Notes: generated by a model not told the origin, from the letters alone. Counted from the first letter of the stretch, positions 32,360 through 42,305 are shown. The stretch is 51,606 nucleotides of DNA from an uncultured Porphyromonadaceae bacterium (GCA_900542255.1 UQMR01000007.1:1-51606); one strand, 5' to 3'. Made by a program: numbers and translations.

Positions 32360-35300
32360 ATGTTGAACAAGATTATTGAATTTTCCTTGCACAACCGTCT
32401 GCTGGTGGTTGTGGTCTCGGCGTTGATACTTCTCATAGGCTTATATGGCGTATCGCACATGGAGGTCGATGTCTTTCCCGACCTCAATGCCCCTACGGTA
32501 GTCGTGATGACCGAAGCACCGGGCATGGCTCCCGAGGAGGTAGAGCGGTTGGTGACATTCCCCATAGAGACCAGCGTCAACGGAGCAACTCATGTACGCC
32601 GCGTGCGTTCGTCGTCGACTACGGGCTTCTCGGTGGTCTGGGTAGAATTTGACTGGGGTACCGACATCTATCTGGCCCGGCAGATAACATCGGAGAAACT
32701 CGCTCTGCTGGGCGAAACCCTTCCCGAGGGAGTAGGAACCCCCACGATGGGGCCCCAATCGTCTATACTGGGCGAAATGATGATAGTGGGGCTTACGGCC
32801 GATACCACCTCGATGCGCGACTTGCGCACCCTGGCCGACTGGACGATACGTCCGCGCCTTTTGGCTACCGGAGGTGTTGCCCAAGTGACGGTAATAGGAG
32901 GCGAGATGAAGGAGTACCGCATATCGGTAGACCCTGTGCGCATGAGTCACTATGGCGTGACACTCAATGAAGTGCTGGCCGCCTCGCGCAATATGAATAC
33001 CAATGCCAATGGAGGTGTGCTCTATGAGTATGGCAACGAATACATCGTGCGCGGCGCCGTGTCGACAACCAATGTCGAGGATATAGGGCGTGCCGTAGTG
33101 AAACGCATAAACGGTATGCCTGTCGTATTGTCGGACGTTGCCGATGTAGAGATAGCCGATAAGTCGCCCAAGCTGGGCATGGCATCGGTAGAGACGAAGC
33201 CTGCCGTATTGGTGACCGTCACCAAGCAGCCCAATACCGGTACGATAGGGCTTACCGCGAAGGTAGAGGCAGCTCTCGCCGATTTGCAGAAAAATATGCC
33301 GGCCGACGTAAAAATGTCGACCGATATTTTCAAGCAGTCGCATTTTATAGAGAACTCTATCAGCAACGTGCAACGTTCGCTCATAGAGGGTGCGATATTT
33401 GTCGTCATCGTGCTGTTTTTCTTCCTGATGAATACCCGCACCACCATCATATCGCTGGTAGCCCTGCCCTTGTCCATGATAGTGTCGTTGTTGGCGCTCG
33501 ATGCCATGGGCTTTACCATCAATACGATGAGTCTGGGCGGTTTGGCCATAGCCATAGGTTCGCTCGTAGACGATGCCATCGTCGATGTGGAGAATGTATA
33601 CAAGCGGTTGCGGGCCAACCGGCTGCTGCCGCCCGAGAAGCGCGAGTCGGTGTTGCATGTGGTGCTCGAGGCTTCGAAAGAGGTGCGTATGCCTATCTTG
33701 AATTCTACGCTCATTATTATCGTGAGCTTCCTGCCGCTCTTCTTCCTTTCGGGGATGGAGGGCCGCATGTTGCAGCCGTTAGGCATTTCATTTATTATAG
33801 CCTTGGTGGCATCTACGGTGGTGGCGTTGACGCTTACCCCGGTTTTGTGCAGTTATCTGCTGGGCAGCGACAAGTCGCTGAAAACCTCGAAAGAGCCGTG
33901 GCTGACACGCCATCTGCACCGCATATATCACAAAGCGCTCGACAGTGCGTTATCGCATTACAAAGCTATCTTGGGCACAACAATAGGCTTGCTGGCCGTA
34001 GCGCTGGTATTCTTCTTTACGCTGGGGCGGAGCTTCCTGCCTCCGTTTAACGAAGGGTCGTTTACCATCAATGTAAGCACGCTGCCCGGTATATCGCTCG
34101 AAGAGTCGGACCGCATAGGCCGTCAGGTAGAAGAGTTGCTCTTGCAAGTTCCCGAGATAAAGACGGTAGCGCGCAAGACAGGTCGTGCCGAGCTCGACGA
34201 GCACGCTCTCGGTGTGAACACAAGCGAGCTGGAAGCACCCTTTGAGCTGAAAGAGCGTTCGCACGAAGAGGTGAAAGCCGATATAAGAGCCAAGCTCTCT
34301 ACCCTGTCGGGCGTCAACGTCGAGATAGGGCAGCCCATATCGCACCGCATCGATGCCATGTTGTCGGGAACAAAGTCGCAGATAGCCATCAAGCTCTTTG
34401 GCGAAGACCTGAATAGGATGTATGCCATAGGCAACCACATAAAACAGCTGGCCGGCGGAATAGAGGGCGTCGTAGACCTGAACATCGAGCAGCAGGTAGA
34501 GCGGCCGCAGCTGCGCATTGTTCCTCGCCGCGATTTGTTGGCCAAATACGGCATTACGATGCCCGAGTTTGCCGAGTTTGTCAATGTGGCGCTGGCCGGC
34601 GAGGTCGTATCGCAAATCTATGACGAGAGCCGCACCTTCGACCTTACGGTGAAGGTACGTGACGATGCCCGCGACACGGCCGAGAAACTGCGCGACCTGA
34701 TGATAGATACCCCCGACGGAAAAGTGCCTCTGCAACAAGTGGCGGAGATTGTTTCGGCGGCAGGTCCCAATACCATCAATCGCGAGAATGTGAAGCGCAA
34801 GATAGTCATATCGGCCAATGTGGCCGGGCGCGACTTGCGCAGCGTCGTCGATGAGATACGCGGGCAGGTCGATGAGCAGATACAGCTCCCCGAAGGTTAT
34901 TACGTAGAGTATGGCGGGCAGTTTGAGAGCGAGCAGGCGGCATCGCGCATCTTGGCCGTCGCCTCTATGGTCTCTATATTAGTCATATTCCTGTTGCTCG
35001 TACACCAGTTCAAGAGCGCGTCGCAGTCGGGTGTCATCCTGCTCAATCTGCCGTTGGCATTGATAGGAGGCGTGTTTATCCTCCGTTTCACGACCGGCGA
35101 GATAAGCATCCCTGCCATCATCGGCTTCATATCGCTCTTTGGTATAGCGACCCGCAACGGCATGTTGCTCATCTCGTGCTATAATACGTTGCGCGAGGAG
35201 GGAATGTCGCTGCGCGAGGCTGTCGTTCACGGGTCGATAGACCGCTTGAATCCCATCCTGATGACCGCCCTCTCGTCGGCATTGGCACTGATACCGTTGG

Positions 35301-35446
35301 CCGTCAACGGCGATGCCCCCGGCAACGAGATACAAAGCCCTATGGCGCAAGTCATCTTGGGCGGGCTGATAAGCTCTACGTTGCTCAATGCCTTTGTCAT
35401 ACCGATAGTATATTATTTGATGAACCGTAAAAACGAACACGTATGA
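32360..35446 (+). CDS. Heavy-metal RND efflux pump (CusA/CzcA family)
   Basis: 1028 residues with the RND architecture: TM1 (LLVVVVSALILLIGLYGV), porter domain, TM2-6 (about 340-520), second porter domain, TM8-12 (about 860-1015). The TM4 proton-relay segment reads LAIAIGSLVDDAIVDVEN: two Asp and the final Glu are present, but the first Asp of CzcA (two turns earlier) is Ala, as in CusA. The substrate is therefore a metal, but whether monovalent copper/silver or divalent zinc/cobalt cannot be decided by eye. The gene starts 12 nt after the adaptor stop and overlaps the next by 4 nt (ATGA). Confidence 0.93.
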   Translation: MLNKIIEFSLHNRLLVVVVSALILLIGLYGVSHMEVDVFPDLNAPTVVVMTEAPGMAPEEVERLVTFPIETSVNGATHVRRVRSSSTTGFSVVWVEFDWGTDIYLARQITSEKLALLGETLPEGVGTPTMGPQSSILGEMMIVGLTADTTSMRDLRTLADWTIRPRLLATGGVAQVTVIGGEMKEYRISVDPVRMSHYGVTLNEVLAASRNMNTNANGGVLYEYGNEYIVRGAVSTTNVEDIGRAVVKRINGMPVVLSDVADVEIADKSPKLGMASVETKPAVLVTVTKQPNTGTIGLTAKVEAALADLQKNMPADVKMSTDIFKQSHFIENSISNVQRSLIEGAIFVVIVLFFFLMNTRTTIISLVALPLSMIVSLLALDAMGFTINTMSLGGLAIAIGSLVDDAIVDVENVYKRLRANRLLPPEKRESVLHVVLEASKEVRMPILNSTLIIIVSFLPLFFLSGMEGRMLQPLGISFIIALVASTVVALTLTPVLCSYLLGSDKSLKTSKEPWLTRHLHRIYHKALDSALSHYKAILGTTIGLLAVALVFFFTLGRSFLPPFNEGSFTINVSTLPGISLEESDRIGRQVEELLLQVPEIKTVARKTGRAELDEHALGVNTSELEAPFELKERSHEEVKADIRAKLSTLSGVNVEIGQPISHRIDAMLSGTKSQIAIKLFGEDLNRMYAIGNHIKQLAGGIEGVVDLNIEQQVERPQLRIVPRRDLLAKYGITMPEFAEFVNVALAGEVVSQIYDESRTFDLTVKVRDDARDTAEKLRDLMIDTPDGKVPLQQVAEIVSAAGPNTINRENVKRKIVISANVAGRDLRSVVDEIRGQVDEQIQLPEGYYVEYGGQFESEQAASRILAVASMVSILVIFLLLVHQFKSASQSGVILLNLPLALIGGVFILRFTTGEISIPAIIGFISLFGIATRNGMLLISCYNTLREEGMSLREAVVHGSIDRLNPILMTALSSALALIPLAVNGDAPGNEIQSPMAQVILGGLISSTLLNAFVIPIVYYLMNRKNEHV

Positions 35447-36633
35447 AACGATATATATTAGGAGGCGTCATGCTGTGGGGCGTATGCTTGGTGTCGCAGG
35501 CACAAGCACCCATAGAGCGCATATTGGAGAGCGTCGCTGCCAACAACATGGGCGTAAAGGCCGTGCAGGAGCAGGCCGTTGCCGACCGGGCAGCCCTCTC
35601 GGCCGCCAACAGCCTCGAAAATCCCACCTTCGACTTCGAGTATCTTTGGGGCGAGCAACACATCCCCGGCGGCAACAAGTACGGATTCTCCATTATGCAG
35701 GGCTTCGACTTCCCTTCGTTGTATGTACAGCGCAACAAAATCTCCCGGGCGCAGGAGACGTTGGGCGACCGTCAGGTGCGATATGCCCTGCAAAACACCC
35801 TCTTGCAGGCACGCGGGTTGTGTATCAGATTGGTATATCTCAATAAACAAATCGCACTCGTCACCGAGCGGGTTGCCATAGCCGATACGCTTGCCGCACT
35901 CTACAACCGTCGCCTCGAAGAGGGCGATGCAAACCGTATAGAGGTCAACAAGGTAGAGCTGGAACGGCTGAGCCAGACCACCCGTCTGAAACTGTTGTAC
36001 AGCGAGCGTACGGCCACCATCGCCTCGCTGGTAGCGTGCAACGGAGGCAGCGACCTGCCCGTAGGAGGCGACATGCTGACAGAATATCCCGTTATAGCAG
36101 CCCCTGCCACCGAGCAGGAGGCCGTAGCGGTATGGCAGGCCGAAGACGCATCGTTACAACTCCTCAGACAGCAACAGGAGATGGCCGAAATGCAACTCTC
36201 GGTAGCCCGCCAAGGCTGGATTCCCAAATTCGAGCTGGGATATAAGCAAGCCTATGAAGTGGGCGATATGTTCTACGGGTTTGCCGTAGGCATCTCGCTG
36301 CCGCTGTTTAAGACCGGCAGCGAGGTGAAAGCCGAGCGCGCACGCGCTTTGTCACAAGCCTGGCAGGCCGAGGATGCGGCTGTGCAGAAGGCATCCGAGG
36401 CATCGCAACTCTACCGCGAAGTGACGGCGTTGCAATCGGCCCTGCAAGACTACGAACTGCTGAAACAGCAAGATAACAGGACGCTCCTGATGAAGGCGCT
36501 GCAAGGCGGGCAAATCTCACTCTTGGAGTATATGACCGACATGGCACAACTCAACAGTATAGACGAAGACCGCTTGCTGATAGAGTACCAGTACTACAAC
36601 AAGCTCTCAGAATTAGACCGCTATAATCTGTAA
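35443..36633 (+). CDS. TolC-family outer-membrane channel
   Basis: 396 residues with a signal peptide (MKRYILGGVMLWGVCLVSQAQA). Two outer membrane efflux protein repeats, helical and Ala/Gln/Glu-rich: LENPTFDFEYLWG, ALQNTLLQARGLCIRLVYL, ARQGWIPKFELGYKQAYEVGDMFYGFAVGISLPLF. It completes the tripartite system with the pump and adaptor. The start overlaps the pump stop (ATGA). CusC-like by position; the family alone does not define the substrate. Confidence 0.9.
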   Translation: MKRYILGGVMLWGVCLVSQAQAPIERILESVAANNMGVKAVQEQAVADRAALSAANSLENPTFDFEYLWGEQHIPGGNKYGFSIMQGFDFPSLYVQRNKISRAQETLGDRQVRYALQNTLLQARGLCIRLVYLNKQIALVTERVAIADTLAALYNRRLEEGDANRIEVNKVELERLSQTTRLKLLYSERTATIASLVACNGGSDLPVGGDMLTEYPVIAAPATEQEAVAVWQAEDASLQLLRQQQEMAEMQLSVARQGWIPKFELGYKQAYEVGDMFYGFAVGISLPLFKTGSEVKAERARALSQAWQAEDAAVQKASEASQLYREVTALQSALQDYELLKQQDNRTLLMKALQGGQISLLEYMTDMAQLNSIDEDRLLIEYQYYNKLSELDRYNL

Positions 36634-36651
36634 TATCCGATGTTTTCGGGC

Positions 36652-36689
36652 GCGGGGCTGTGGCAAAATCTGTTATGCCACAGCCCCGC
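36652..36689 (+). terminator. Terminator of the efflux operon
   Basis: Stem GCGGGGCTGTGGCA with TGCCACAGCCCCGC over a 12-nt loop; there is no long T-run. The rest of the gap (36690-36910) shows no gene. Confidence 0.6.
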
Positions 36690-36916
36690 TTCCTGTCTGT
36701 ATGGCAGAAATGGCTGTGATAAGCGGTTGTTATAGCCTATGGCTGCTTTCACACACACAGCAATCAACGCATAGAAGTCGGCCAGTTTCGATAAAGGTCA
36801 TCTTCTCTGCCAGAAAGGGCGCCGGAAGGTCCCGTGCGGCGCGGAACCTGCGCGGGAAAATAGAGGCAGACAGCTCTATTTTTATCTCTTTTGCGGGGTT
36901 ATTCGCGAAAATTCCG

Positions 36917-36924
36917 TAAGTTTG
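36917..36924 (+). promoter_or_regulatory. -7 element of uxs
   Basis: TAAGTTTG, 76 nt upstream of the ATG. TTTG at 36890-36893 is a possible -33 with a wide spacer (23 nt). Confidence 0.5.
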
Positions 36925-36999
36925 CATGCTTGCAGTGCGCGCCGGAGAGCAACGAGGCAACAGGCGCAGGCATTGCAATTATATTATAAAACAGAGACA

Positions 37000-37947
37000 A
37001 TGAAAAGAAGTGAGAAGCGCATATTGGTGACAGGCGGAGCCGGGTTTATAGGTTCGCACTTGTGCCGCCGGTTATTGAATGAGGGAAATGATGTGATATG
37101 CCTCGACAACTTTTTCACAGGCAGCAAGGAAAACATCAGGCCGCTCATCGGCAACGACCATTTTGAGCTGGTGCGTCACGATGTAATCAATCCCTATTAT
37201 GCCGAGGTCGACGAGGTATATAATCTGGCCTGTCCGGCATCGCCCATCCATTATCAATACAATCCCATAAAGACTATCAAGACATCGGTGATGGGAGCCA
37301 TCAATATGCTGGGGCTCGCCAAGGAGGTGCGGGCCAAGATATTGCAGGCCTCGACGAGCGAAGTCTATGGCGACCCGTTTGTGCATCCGCAGGTAGAGTC
37401 ATATTGGGGCAACGTCAATCCGATAGGCATCCGTTCGTGCTACGATGAGGGAAAGCGTTGCGCCGAAACGCTCTTTATGGACTATCACCGGCAGAACAAT
37501 GTGCGCATCAAAATCATCCGCATATTCAATACCTACGGTCCCAACATGCACCCCCAAGACGGGCGTGTGGTATCGAACTTTATCATGCAGGCTCTGCGAG
37601 GCGAAGATATAACGATATATGGCGACGGGATGCAGACCCGCAGCTTCCAGTATGTCGATGATTTGATAGAGGGAATGATACGTATGATGCAAACCGACGA
37701 CGATTTTATAGGGCCTGTCAACATAGGAAATCCCGGCGAGTTTACGATGCTCGAGCTTGCCGAGATGGTGTTGCGCCTCACGAAGTCGCATTCGCGTATC
37801 GTATTCAAGCCCCTGCCGGCCGACGACCCGCACCAGCGTCAGCCCGACATCAGGCTGGCACACGACAAGCTCGGCGGGTGGCAGCCTACGGTGACTCTCG
37901 AAGATGGCTTGTCGCGTACCATCGATTATTTCCGCAATCTGGTATAA
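37000..37947 (+). CDS. uxs: UDP-glucuronate decarboxylase (UDP-xylose synthase)
   Basis: 315 residues from ATG 37000 ([21 protein letters not shown]). SDR-extended fold: Rossmann motif [28 protein letters not shown] (UXS-specific segment), [14 protein letters not shown], catalytic YDEGK (Tyr and Lys) and [21 protein letters not shown]. Length and motifs match UXS, which decarboxylates UDP-glucuronate to UDP-xylose for capsule or cell-surface glycans. No other sugar-nucleotide gene flanks it. Monocistronic with a bidirectional terminator downstream. Confidence 0.9.
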   Translation: MKRSEKRILVTGGAGFIGSHLCRRLLNEGNDVICLDNFFTGSKENIRPLIGNDHFELVRHDVINPYYAEVDEVYNLACPASPIHYQYNPIKTIKTSVMGAINMLGLAKEVRAKILQASTSEVYGDPFVHPQVESYWGNVNPIGIRSCYDEGKRCAETLFMDYHRQNNVRIKIIRIFNTYGPNMHPQDGRVVSNFIMQALRGEDITIYGDGMQTRSFQYVDDLIEGMIRMMQTDDDFIGPVNIGNPGEFTMLELAEMVLRLTKSHSRIVFKPLPADDPHQRQPDIRLAHDKLGGWQPTVTLEDGLSRTIDYFRNLV

Positions 37948-37999
37948 CCATGGCAGCCCCGCTGCTAAGCCGGCGTGCAATAGCGATATTACAAAAGAT

Positions 38000-38029
38000 G
38001 AGGGCGACCCGATTTTTCGGGTCGCCCTC
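38000..38029. terminator. Bidirectional terminator between uxs and skp
   Basis: 13-bp perfect stem (38000-38012 with 38017-38029) around TTTT. It serves the convergent uxs and skp genes. Confidence 0.85.
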
Positions 38030-38059
38030 GTTCTATAATGGATATATGGAATATCGGGT

Positions 38060-38659
38060 TTATTGAGCCGGTTTGTAACGCTCGTTGAGGAGAGTCACGA
38101 TTTCGTTTGTGATATCGTATGCCGGGTTGATATAAAGCGTGGCGGCGCTGTTGAGAATGACTTCATATCCGGCAGTCTTGTTATACTCCTTGATAAAAGA
38201 CATTATAGAGTCGTTTATCTCTATGAGAGTTCTCTGTTGCTCGGCGATATTCTCGCTGTCGAGGCGTTGCGCATAGCTTTGCAGGTCGGCCTCTTTTTTG
38301 GCAAGCCGCTCATACTCTTGCTGCATTCTCTCCTGAGAGAGGAAGGCGTTGTTTTGGTATTTGCGTTGGAACTCCTCTTGTTCCTTTCTCAAAGAAGCGG
38401 CGCGGCTATTGATGTTGGCGCGGTCGTTCTCTGCTTTGTCGAGCAGTTTCTTCTGCAAATCCTGGGCATAGTTATATTTTTGCAGGAGCGTGTCGGTATT
38501 GATATATGCGATGGGCAGTTGTCGTCCGTTGCCTACGAAAGAGGTGTCATTGGAATTGGCAACGCTGACCGATTGTTGCCCGGCATTTTTGCATTGGACA
38601 AACAGCAAAGAACACGCGATAATAGCTAAGGCGCATAGAGCGGTGAAAAATTTTTTCAT
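38060..38659 (-). CDS. skp: OmpH/Skp-like periplasmic chaperone
   Basis: 199 residues with a lipoprotein-like signal (ALAIIACSLLFVQC), a linker, then PIAYINTDTLLQKYNYAQDLQKKLLDK and a long coiled coil (residues about 70-150, KEQEEFQRKYQNNAFLSQERMQQEYERLAKKE), ending in NPAYDITNEIVTLLNERYKPAQ. This is the OmpH tentacle-and-base layout that escorts outer-membrane proteins through the periplasm. A Cys at the signal end makes it a probable lipoprotein, unlike E. coli Skp. Confidence 0.85.
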   Translation of the reverse strand: MKKFFTALCALAIIACSLLFVQCKNAGQQSVSVANSNDTSFVGNGRQLPIAYINTDTLLQKYNYAQDLQKKLLDKAENDRANINSRAASLRKEQEEFQRKYQNNAFLSQERMQQEYERLAKKEADLQSYAQRLDSENIAEQQRTLIEINDSIMSFIKEYNKTAGYEVILNSAATLYINPAYDITNEIVTLLNERYKPAQ

Positions 38660-38687
38660 AATTCTCTGTATAATCTATTTTAGTTTT

Positions 38688-38900
38688 TTATTCGTTCGAC
38701 AGGTAATCGGCAAGACTCTTACGGTTGCGCTCTTCTGCATCGGTAGCAGATGCGCATGAAATACCTCTCTTTCTCATCTCGGCATTATGGCCTATGTGCG
38801 TGTCGGGAAATTTGCCGCCTTTGACAAAGAACACCTTTATTCCCAGTAAAACTACAGCCGCTGCGATAATAAGTGCTGTAAAGAGTATGGTATTCAACAT
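38688..38900 (-). CDS. Small membrane protein upstream of skp (70 aa)
   Basis: One N-terminal membrane helix (ILFTALIIAAAVVLLGIKVFF) is followed by VKGGKFPDTHIGHNAEMRKRGISCASATDAEERN. The FPDTHIGHN..MRKRGISCA stretch looks strongly constrained, and I recall similar short proteins in other Bacteroidales, without known function. It ends 28 nt before skp on the same strand, so the two are probably one operon. A -7 element TATCTTTG lies at 38995-39002 on the minus strand. Confidence 0.7.
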   Translation of the reverse strand: MLNTILFTALIIAAAVVLLGIKVFFVKGGKFPDTHIGHNAEMRKRGISCASATDAEERNRKSLADYLSNE

Positions 38901-39139
38901 AAATCGTTATATTTGTATTCGTAAAGCCGAAGGTCAGTGTGTGCATTCATGTAAAGGCATGTATTGTGTGTGACCTTGTTTCGCTTATGCGCTGCAAAGA
39001 TATGAAAGAGAATCAATGTTTGTATCTTTTGGACAAGCTAATTTGGGCTCGGAGATTTATTAATGCGTGAAATTAACATAAATTTTTCCGCGATTACACT
39101 CGTTAGCGGTTGCGGAGCTATAATTAAAATAGAAAAGCT

Positions 39140-40606
39140 ATGAAAGTAAAAGACCTAAACCCCGCGTTAGTATGGGAGATTTTCGATGCTATTACGCGTG
39201 TGCCCCGTCCTTCCAAGAAGGAGGAGAAAATCAGGGCATTTTTGTTGGACTTCGCTCGTGAGCACGCCATTGAGGTAGCCACCGATGCAATAGGCAACGT
39301 AGTGATGACAGTCCCTGCCACCCCCGGCTGCGAGCAAGCCCCTACCGTAATATTGCAAGCCCACATGGATATGGTGTGCGAGAAAAACAGCGATGTGGAG
39401 CACGATTTTGAAAACGACCCCATAGAGACATATATCGATGGCGAGTGGGTGCGTGCCCGCGGTACTACGCTGGGTGCCGATAACGGTATCGGTATGGCAG
39501 CCGCCCTTGCCGCTCTGATAGCTCCCGATATGAAACATGGCCGGTTGCAGGCTCTTTTCACTGTCGATGAAGAGACCGGGCTGACAGGGGCCAACAATCT
39601 CGACGGCTCGCTCATAAGCGGCGACATATTGCTCAACTTAGACTCCGAAGACGATGCACAGCTCTTCATAGGTTGTGCCGGCGGTATAGATACGACCTCG
39701 ACGTTCCGCTATACGTTGCAGCCCGCCAAGCCCGGTTATCATTATGTACGCCTCAATATAAAGGGGCTCAACGGCGGTCACTCGGGAAGCGACATACACC
39801 TGGGCAGGGGCAACGCCAACAAGATACTTGCCCGTTTCCTGTGGCAGAGCATGAAGCAATACGACCTTGTCATGTCTGAAATAGACGGCGGCAACCTGCG
39901 CAACGCCATTCCGCGTGAGGCGTATGCCGTAGTGGGTGTACCCGAGGCCGATAAGGAGAAACTGCGTGTCGACTTCAACTGCTTCATCGCTACGGTTGAA
40001 GATGAGTTGCGCGGCGTAGACGCCCTCACGGGCTCGTCTATGGAGAGTGCCGATGCTCCCGCGCAAGTGATAGACGAAACCACGGTGCGCAATCTTGTGA
40101 CAGCACTCTACATAGCGCCTCATGGAGTCGTGGCAATGAGTCGCGACATAGAGGGGCTGGTGGAGACATCGACCAACCTGGCTTCGGTGAAGATGCGCGA
40201 AGGCAATACAATCGTAGTAGCCACAAGCCAACGCAGCTCGGTAGAGAGCGAGAAGTACGATATAGCACATCAGGTAGAGGCCGTCTTTGCGCTGGCCGGA
40301 GCAGAGCCTACGCACGGCGACGGCTATCCCGGCTGGAAGCCCAACATGCACTCGCACATCAAGGATGTCGCAGTAGAGGCTTATGAAGAGCTCTTTGGCA
40401 TTACACCAGCCATACTTGCCATACACGCCGGATTGGAGTGCGGCTTGTTCCTCACGAAATATCCGCACCTCGACATGATATCGTTCGGTCCTACACTGCA
40501 AGGCGTACATTCGCCCGACGAGCGCATGCACATACCGGCCGTAGAGCGTTTCTGGCAACACATGGTGCGCATTCTCGAAAAGATAGGCGCCGAAAAGAAG
40601 CAATAA
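39140..40606 (+). CDS. pepD: Aminoacyl-histidine dipeptidase (PepD)
   Basis: 488 residues, M20C family. Metal ligands and catalytic residues lie in LQAHMDMVCEKN (His, Asp), LGADNGIGMA (Asp), VDEETGLTGA (catalytic Glu, metal Glu), NLDSEDD (Asp) and the C-terminal AIHAGLECGLF. PepD cleaves Xaa-His and other dipeptides in the cytoplasm. No signal peptide. Upstream there is no clean TAnnTTTG near the start. Confidence 0.95.
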   Translation: MKVKDLNPALVWEIFDAITRVPRPSKKEEKIRAFLLDFAREHAIEVATDAIGNVVMTVPATPGCEQAPTVILQAHMDMVCEKNSDVEHDFENDPIETYIDGEWVRARGTTLGADNGIGMAAALAALIAPDMKHGRLQALFTVDEETGLTGANNLDGSLISGDILLNLDSEDDAQLFIGCAGGIDTTSTFRYTLQPAKPGYHYVRLNIKGLNGGHSGSDIHLGRGNANKILARFLWQSMKQYDLVMSEIDGGNLRNAIPREAYAVVGVPEADKEKLRVDFNCFIATVEDELRGVDALTGSSMESADAPAQVIDETTVRNLVTALYIAPHGVVAMSRDIEGLVETSTNLASVKMREGNTIVVATSQRSSVESEKYDIAHQVEAVFALAGAEPTHGDGYPGWKPNMHSHIKDVAVEAYEELFGITPAILAIHAGLECGLFLTKYPHLDMISFGPTLQGVHSPDERMHIPAVERFWQHMVRILEKIGAEKKQ

Positions 40607-40702
40607 GATACCCCGCGGCATCGTGAGCCGCACGACGGCAAGGGGAGAGTGTCGGAGTCCAAAGCACCTCTCCGAACGTTGGAAATTGTAAGTATAACCC
40701 AT

Positions 40703-40752
40703 AAAAGGGTCGCATCACTGCTCCATACTGAGCTTGATACGACCCTTTTTTC
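40703..40752 (+). terminator. Terminator of pepD
   Basis: AAAAGGGTCG and CATCA pair with TGATA and CGACCCTTTT across a long loop, ending in T6. The gap 40753-40858 shows no gene. Confidence 0.7.
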
Positions 40753-40858
40753 ACTCTCATGGGATACTCAGATTTCAAATTATAAGCTTACATCCTCGAT
40801 AATTGGGACCCGGTGCCCCCCTCGTTTTGGTGTAAGGATGCAATCTCGCCCCTTTTTC

Positions 40859-41662
40859 CTATTCATGCTCTCCTTGTTGCGGCGGCCGGTTGGCAAGCAA
40901 CGGGAAGAATAAGTCGAGCAATGCAGGAGCTCCGGCTGCAATGGCAACCTTGCGGTCATTTCGGAAGGAGCGTACCTCACCGCCGGCCTCGTTGACTATT
41001 AGAGCCCCGGCACAGACGTCCCACGGCGACAACCCCATCTCCCAGAAACCATCCAGGAAACCGGCGGCCGTGCAGCACAAGTCATAGGCGGCCGAGCCCT
41101 GCCGTCGCAAGCCTCTTACGAGAGGAAGTATGCGCGCCACGTTGTCGAGATTGTTATCGGGGTTGTGGTCTTTGTCGACAGGAAATCCCGTGCATAGTAC
41201 CGACCGGTCTAACCGGCACTTCTCCGATACATGTATCGGTTTCCCGTTGCAGTATGCACCTTCGCCCGCTACGGCCGTGTATAGCTCGTCGAGGTAGGGC
41301 GCATACACTACGCCGATGATGGTTCTGCCTTCATATTGCAGGCCTATCGAGACGCAAAATAGAGGCAGCCCCTGGCTGTAATTGGTCGTGCCGTCGAGCG
41401 GGTCTATCACCCAAAGAAACGGCGACTCTTTCTTGTGCATTCCCGTCTCCTCGCCGAGAACGGCATGGGAGGGGTATTTTTCGGCAATCTGTGACAGCAG
41501 ATAACTCTCGCATGATTTGTCGACGAATGTTACAATATCGTGCTCATTGCTCTTTGTCTCTATCCCCAGGTTTTTCTTTCTGAAAGAGGCCAGTTGTATC
41601 TCTCCGGCATGTTTGGCCCAGGCAACGGCATTGCGGTACAGCTCTTGTATTGAAAATTCCAT
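40859..41662 (-). CDS. Inositol monophosphatase family protein (SuhB-like)
   Basis: 267 residues from the start at 41662 (MEFSIQELYRNAVAWAKHAGEI). Mg-dependent phosphatase fold: ETKSNEHDIVTFVD, GEETGMHKKESPFLWVIDPLDGTTNYSQGLP (metal site DPLDGTTN), QGSAAYDLCCTAAGFLDGFWEMGLSPWDVCAGALIVNEAGG. Activity may be on inositol-1-phosphate or another sugar phosphate such as PAP or fructose-1,6-bisphosphate. Members like SuhB also join transcription complexes. The longer frame to 41767 overlaps the terminator and is rejected. Confidence 0.88.
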   Translation of the reverse strand: MEFSIQELYRNAVAWAKHAGEIQLASFRKKNLGIETKSNEHDIVTFVDKSCESYLLSQIAEKYPSHAVLGEETGMHKKESPFLWVIDPLDGTTNYSQGLPLFCVSIGLQYEGRTIIGVVYAPYLDELYTAVAGEGAYCNGKPIHVSEKCRLDRSVLCTGFPVDKDHNPDNNLDNVARILPLVRGLRRQGSAAYDLCCTAAGFLDGFWEMGLSPWDVCAGALIVNEAGGEVRSFRNDRKVAIAAGAPALLDLFFPLLANRPPQQGEHE

Positions 41663-41679
41663 AATATATCGAAATAAAA

Positions 41680-41720
41680 TACGCTGTCGGGCGATATTGC
41701 AAATCGCACCGTACAGCGTA
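41680..41720 (-). terminator. Terminator of the Lrp-family gene
   Basis: TACGCTGT (41680-41687) pairs with ACAGCGTA (41713-41720), with further pairs CGG/CCG and GCGAT/ATCGC inside. On the minus strand it is followed by ATTTTATTTC. Confidence 0.75.
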
Positions 41721-41763
41721 ACCGTTGTAGTTATTGGTTTTGCCTTATAACCGGCAGAATATT

Positions 41764-42243
41764 TCAATCATCCTCAACTGTGATGTCTTCGATAGGCAGC
41801 TGACGCTTGAATACCTCTTTGAAAGAGATAAGCGTCTCGGTGCGTGCGAGCCCCAGAGGTTGCAGCTTTTTATGGATAATTTCGAGCATGTGGCTGTTGT
41901 CGCGGGCATAAAGTTTGATAAACATGTCGTATTTTCCAGTGGTAAAATGGCATTCTACTACCTCGGGGATTTGGCGTAATTTCTCTACCACGTCATTGAA
42001 TGTGCCCGGTTGTTGCAGATAAAATCCTACATAAGCACATGTGCCAAACCCGATTTTGTTCGAGTCGAGGGTATATTCGGCCCCCCTGAGAATACCAAGG
42101 TTAGTAAGTTTCTGCACTCGTTGGTGTATAGCAGCGCCTGATACATTGCATTCGCGAGCTACTTCGAGAAAAGGGATACGAGCATTGGATGCAATAAGTT
42201 TCAGGATTTTATAGTCCAATGAGTCCAGTTGATGATGTCCCAT
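41764..42243 (-). CDS. Lrp/AsnC-family transcription regulator
   Basis: 159 residues. N-terminal winged helix (LDYKILKLIASNARIPFLEVARECNVSGAAIHQRVQKL) and C-terminal RAM/ligand-binding domain (CAYVGFYLQQPGTFNDVVEKLRQIPEVVECHFTTGKYDMFIKLYARD). Amino-acid-responsive regulator. The target is unknown; the DNA around its own gene shows no clear operator. Its -7 element TAACTTTG lies at 42306-42313 on the minus strand. Confidence 0.92.
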   Translation of the reverse strand: MGHHQLDSLDYKILKLIASNARIPFLEVARECNVSGAAIHQRVQKLTNLGILRGAEYTLDSNKIGFGTCAYVGFYLQQPGTFNDVVEKLRQIPEVVECHFTTGKYDMFIKLYARDNSHMLEIIHKKLQPLGLARTETLISFKEVFKRQLPIEDITVEDD

Positions 42244-42305
42244 ATTAGTTGATATTAGTTGGTTTGTATATTATATTAAAATTCTTTATCTCCGACTCTT
42301 TCCCG

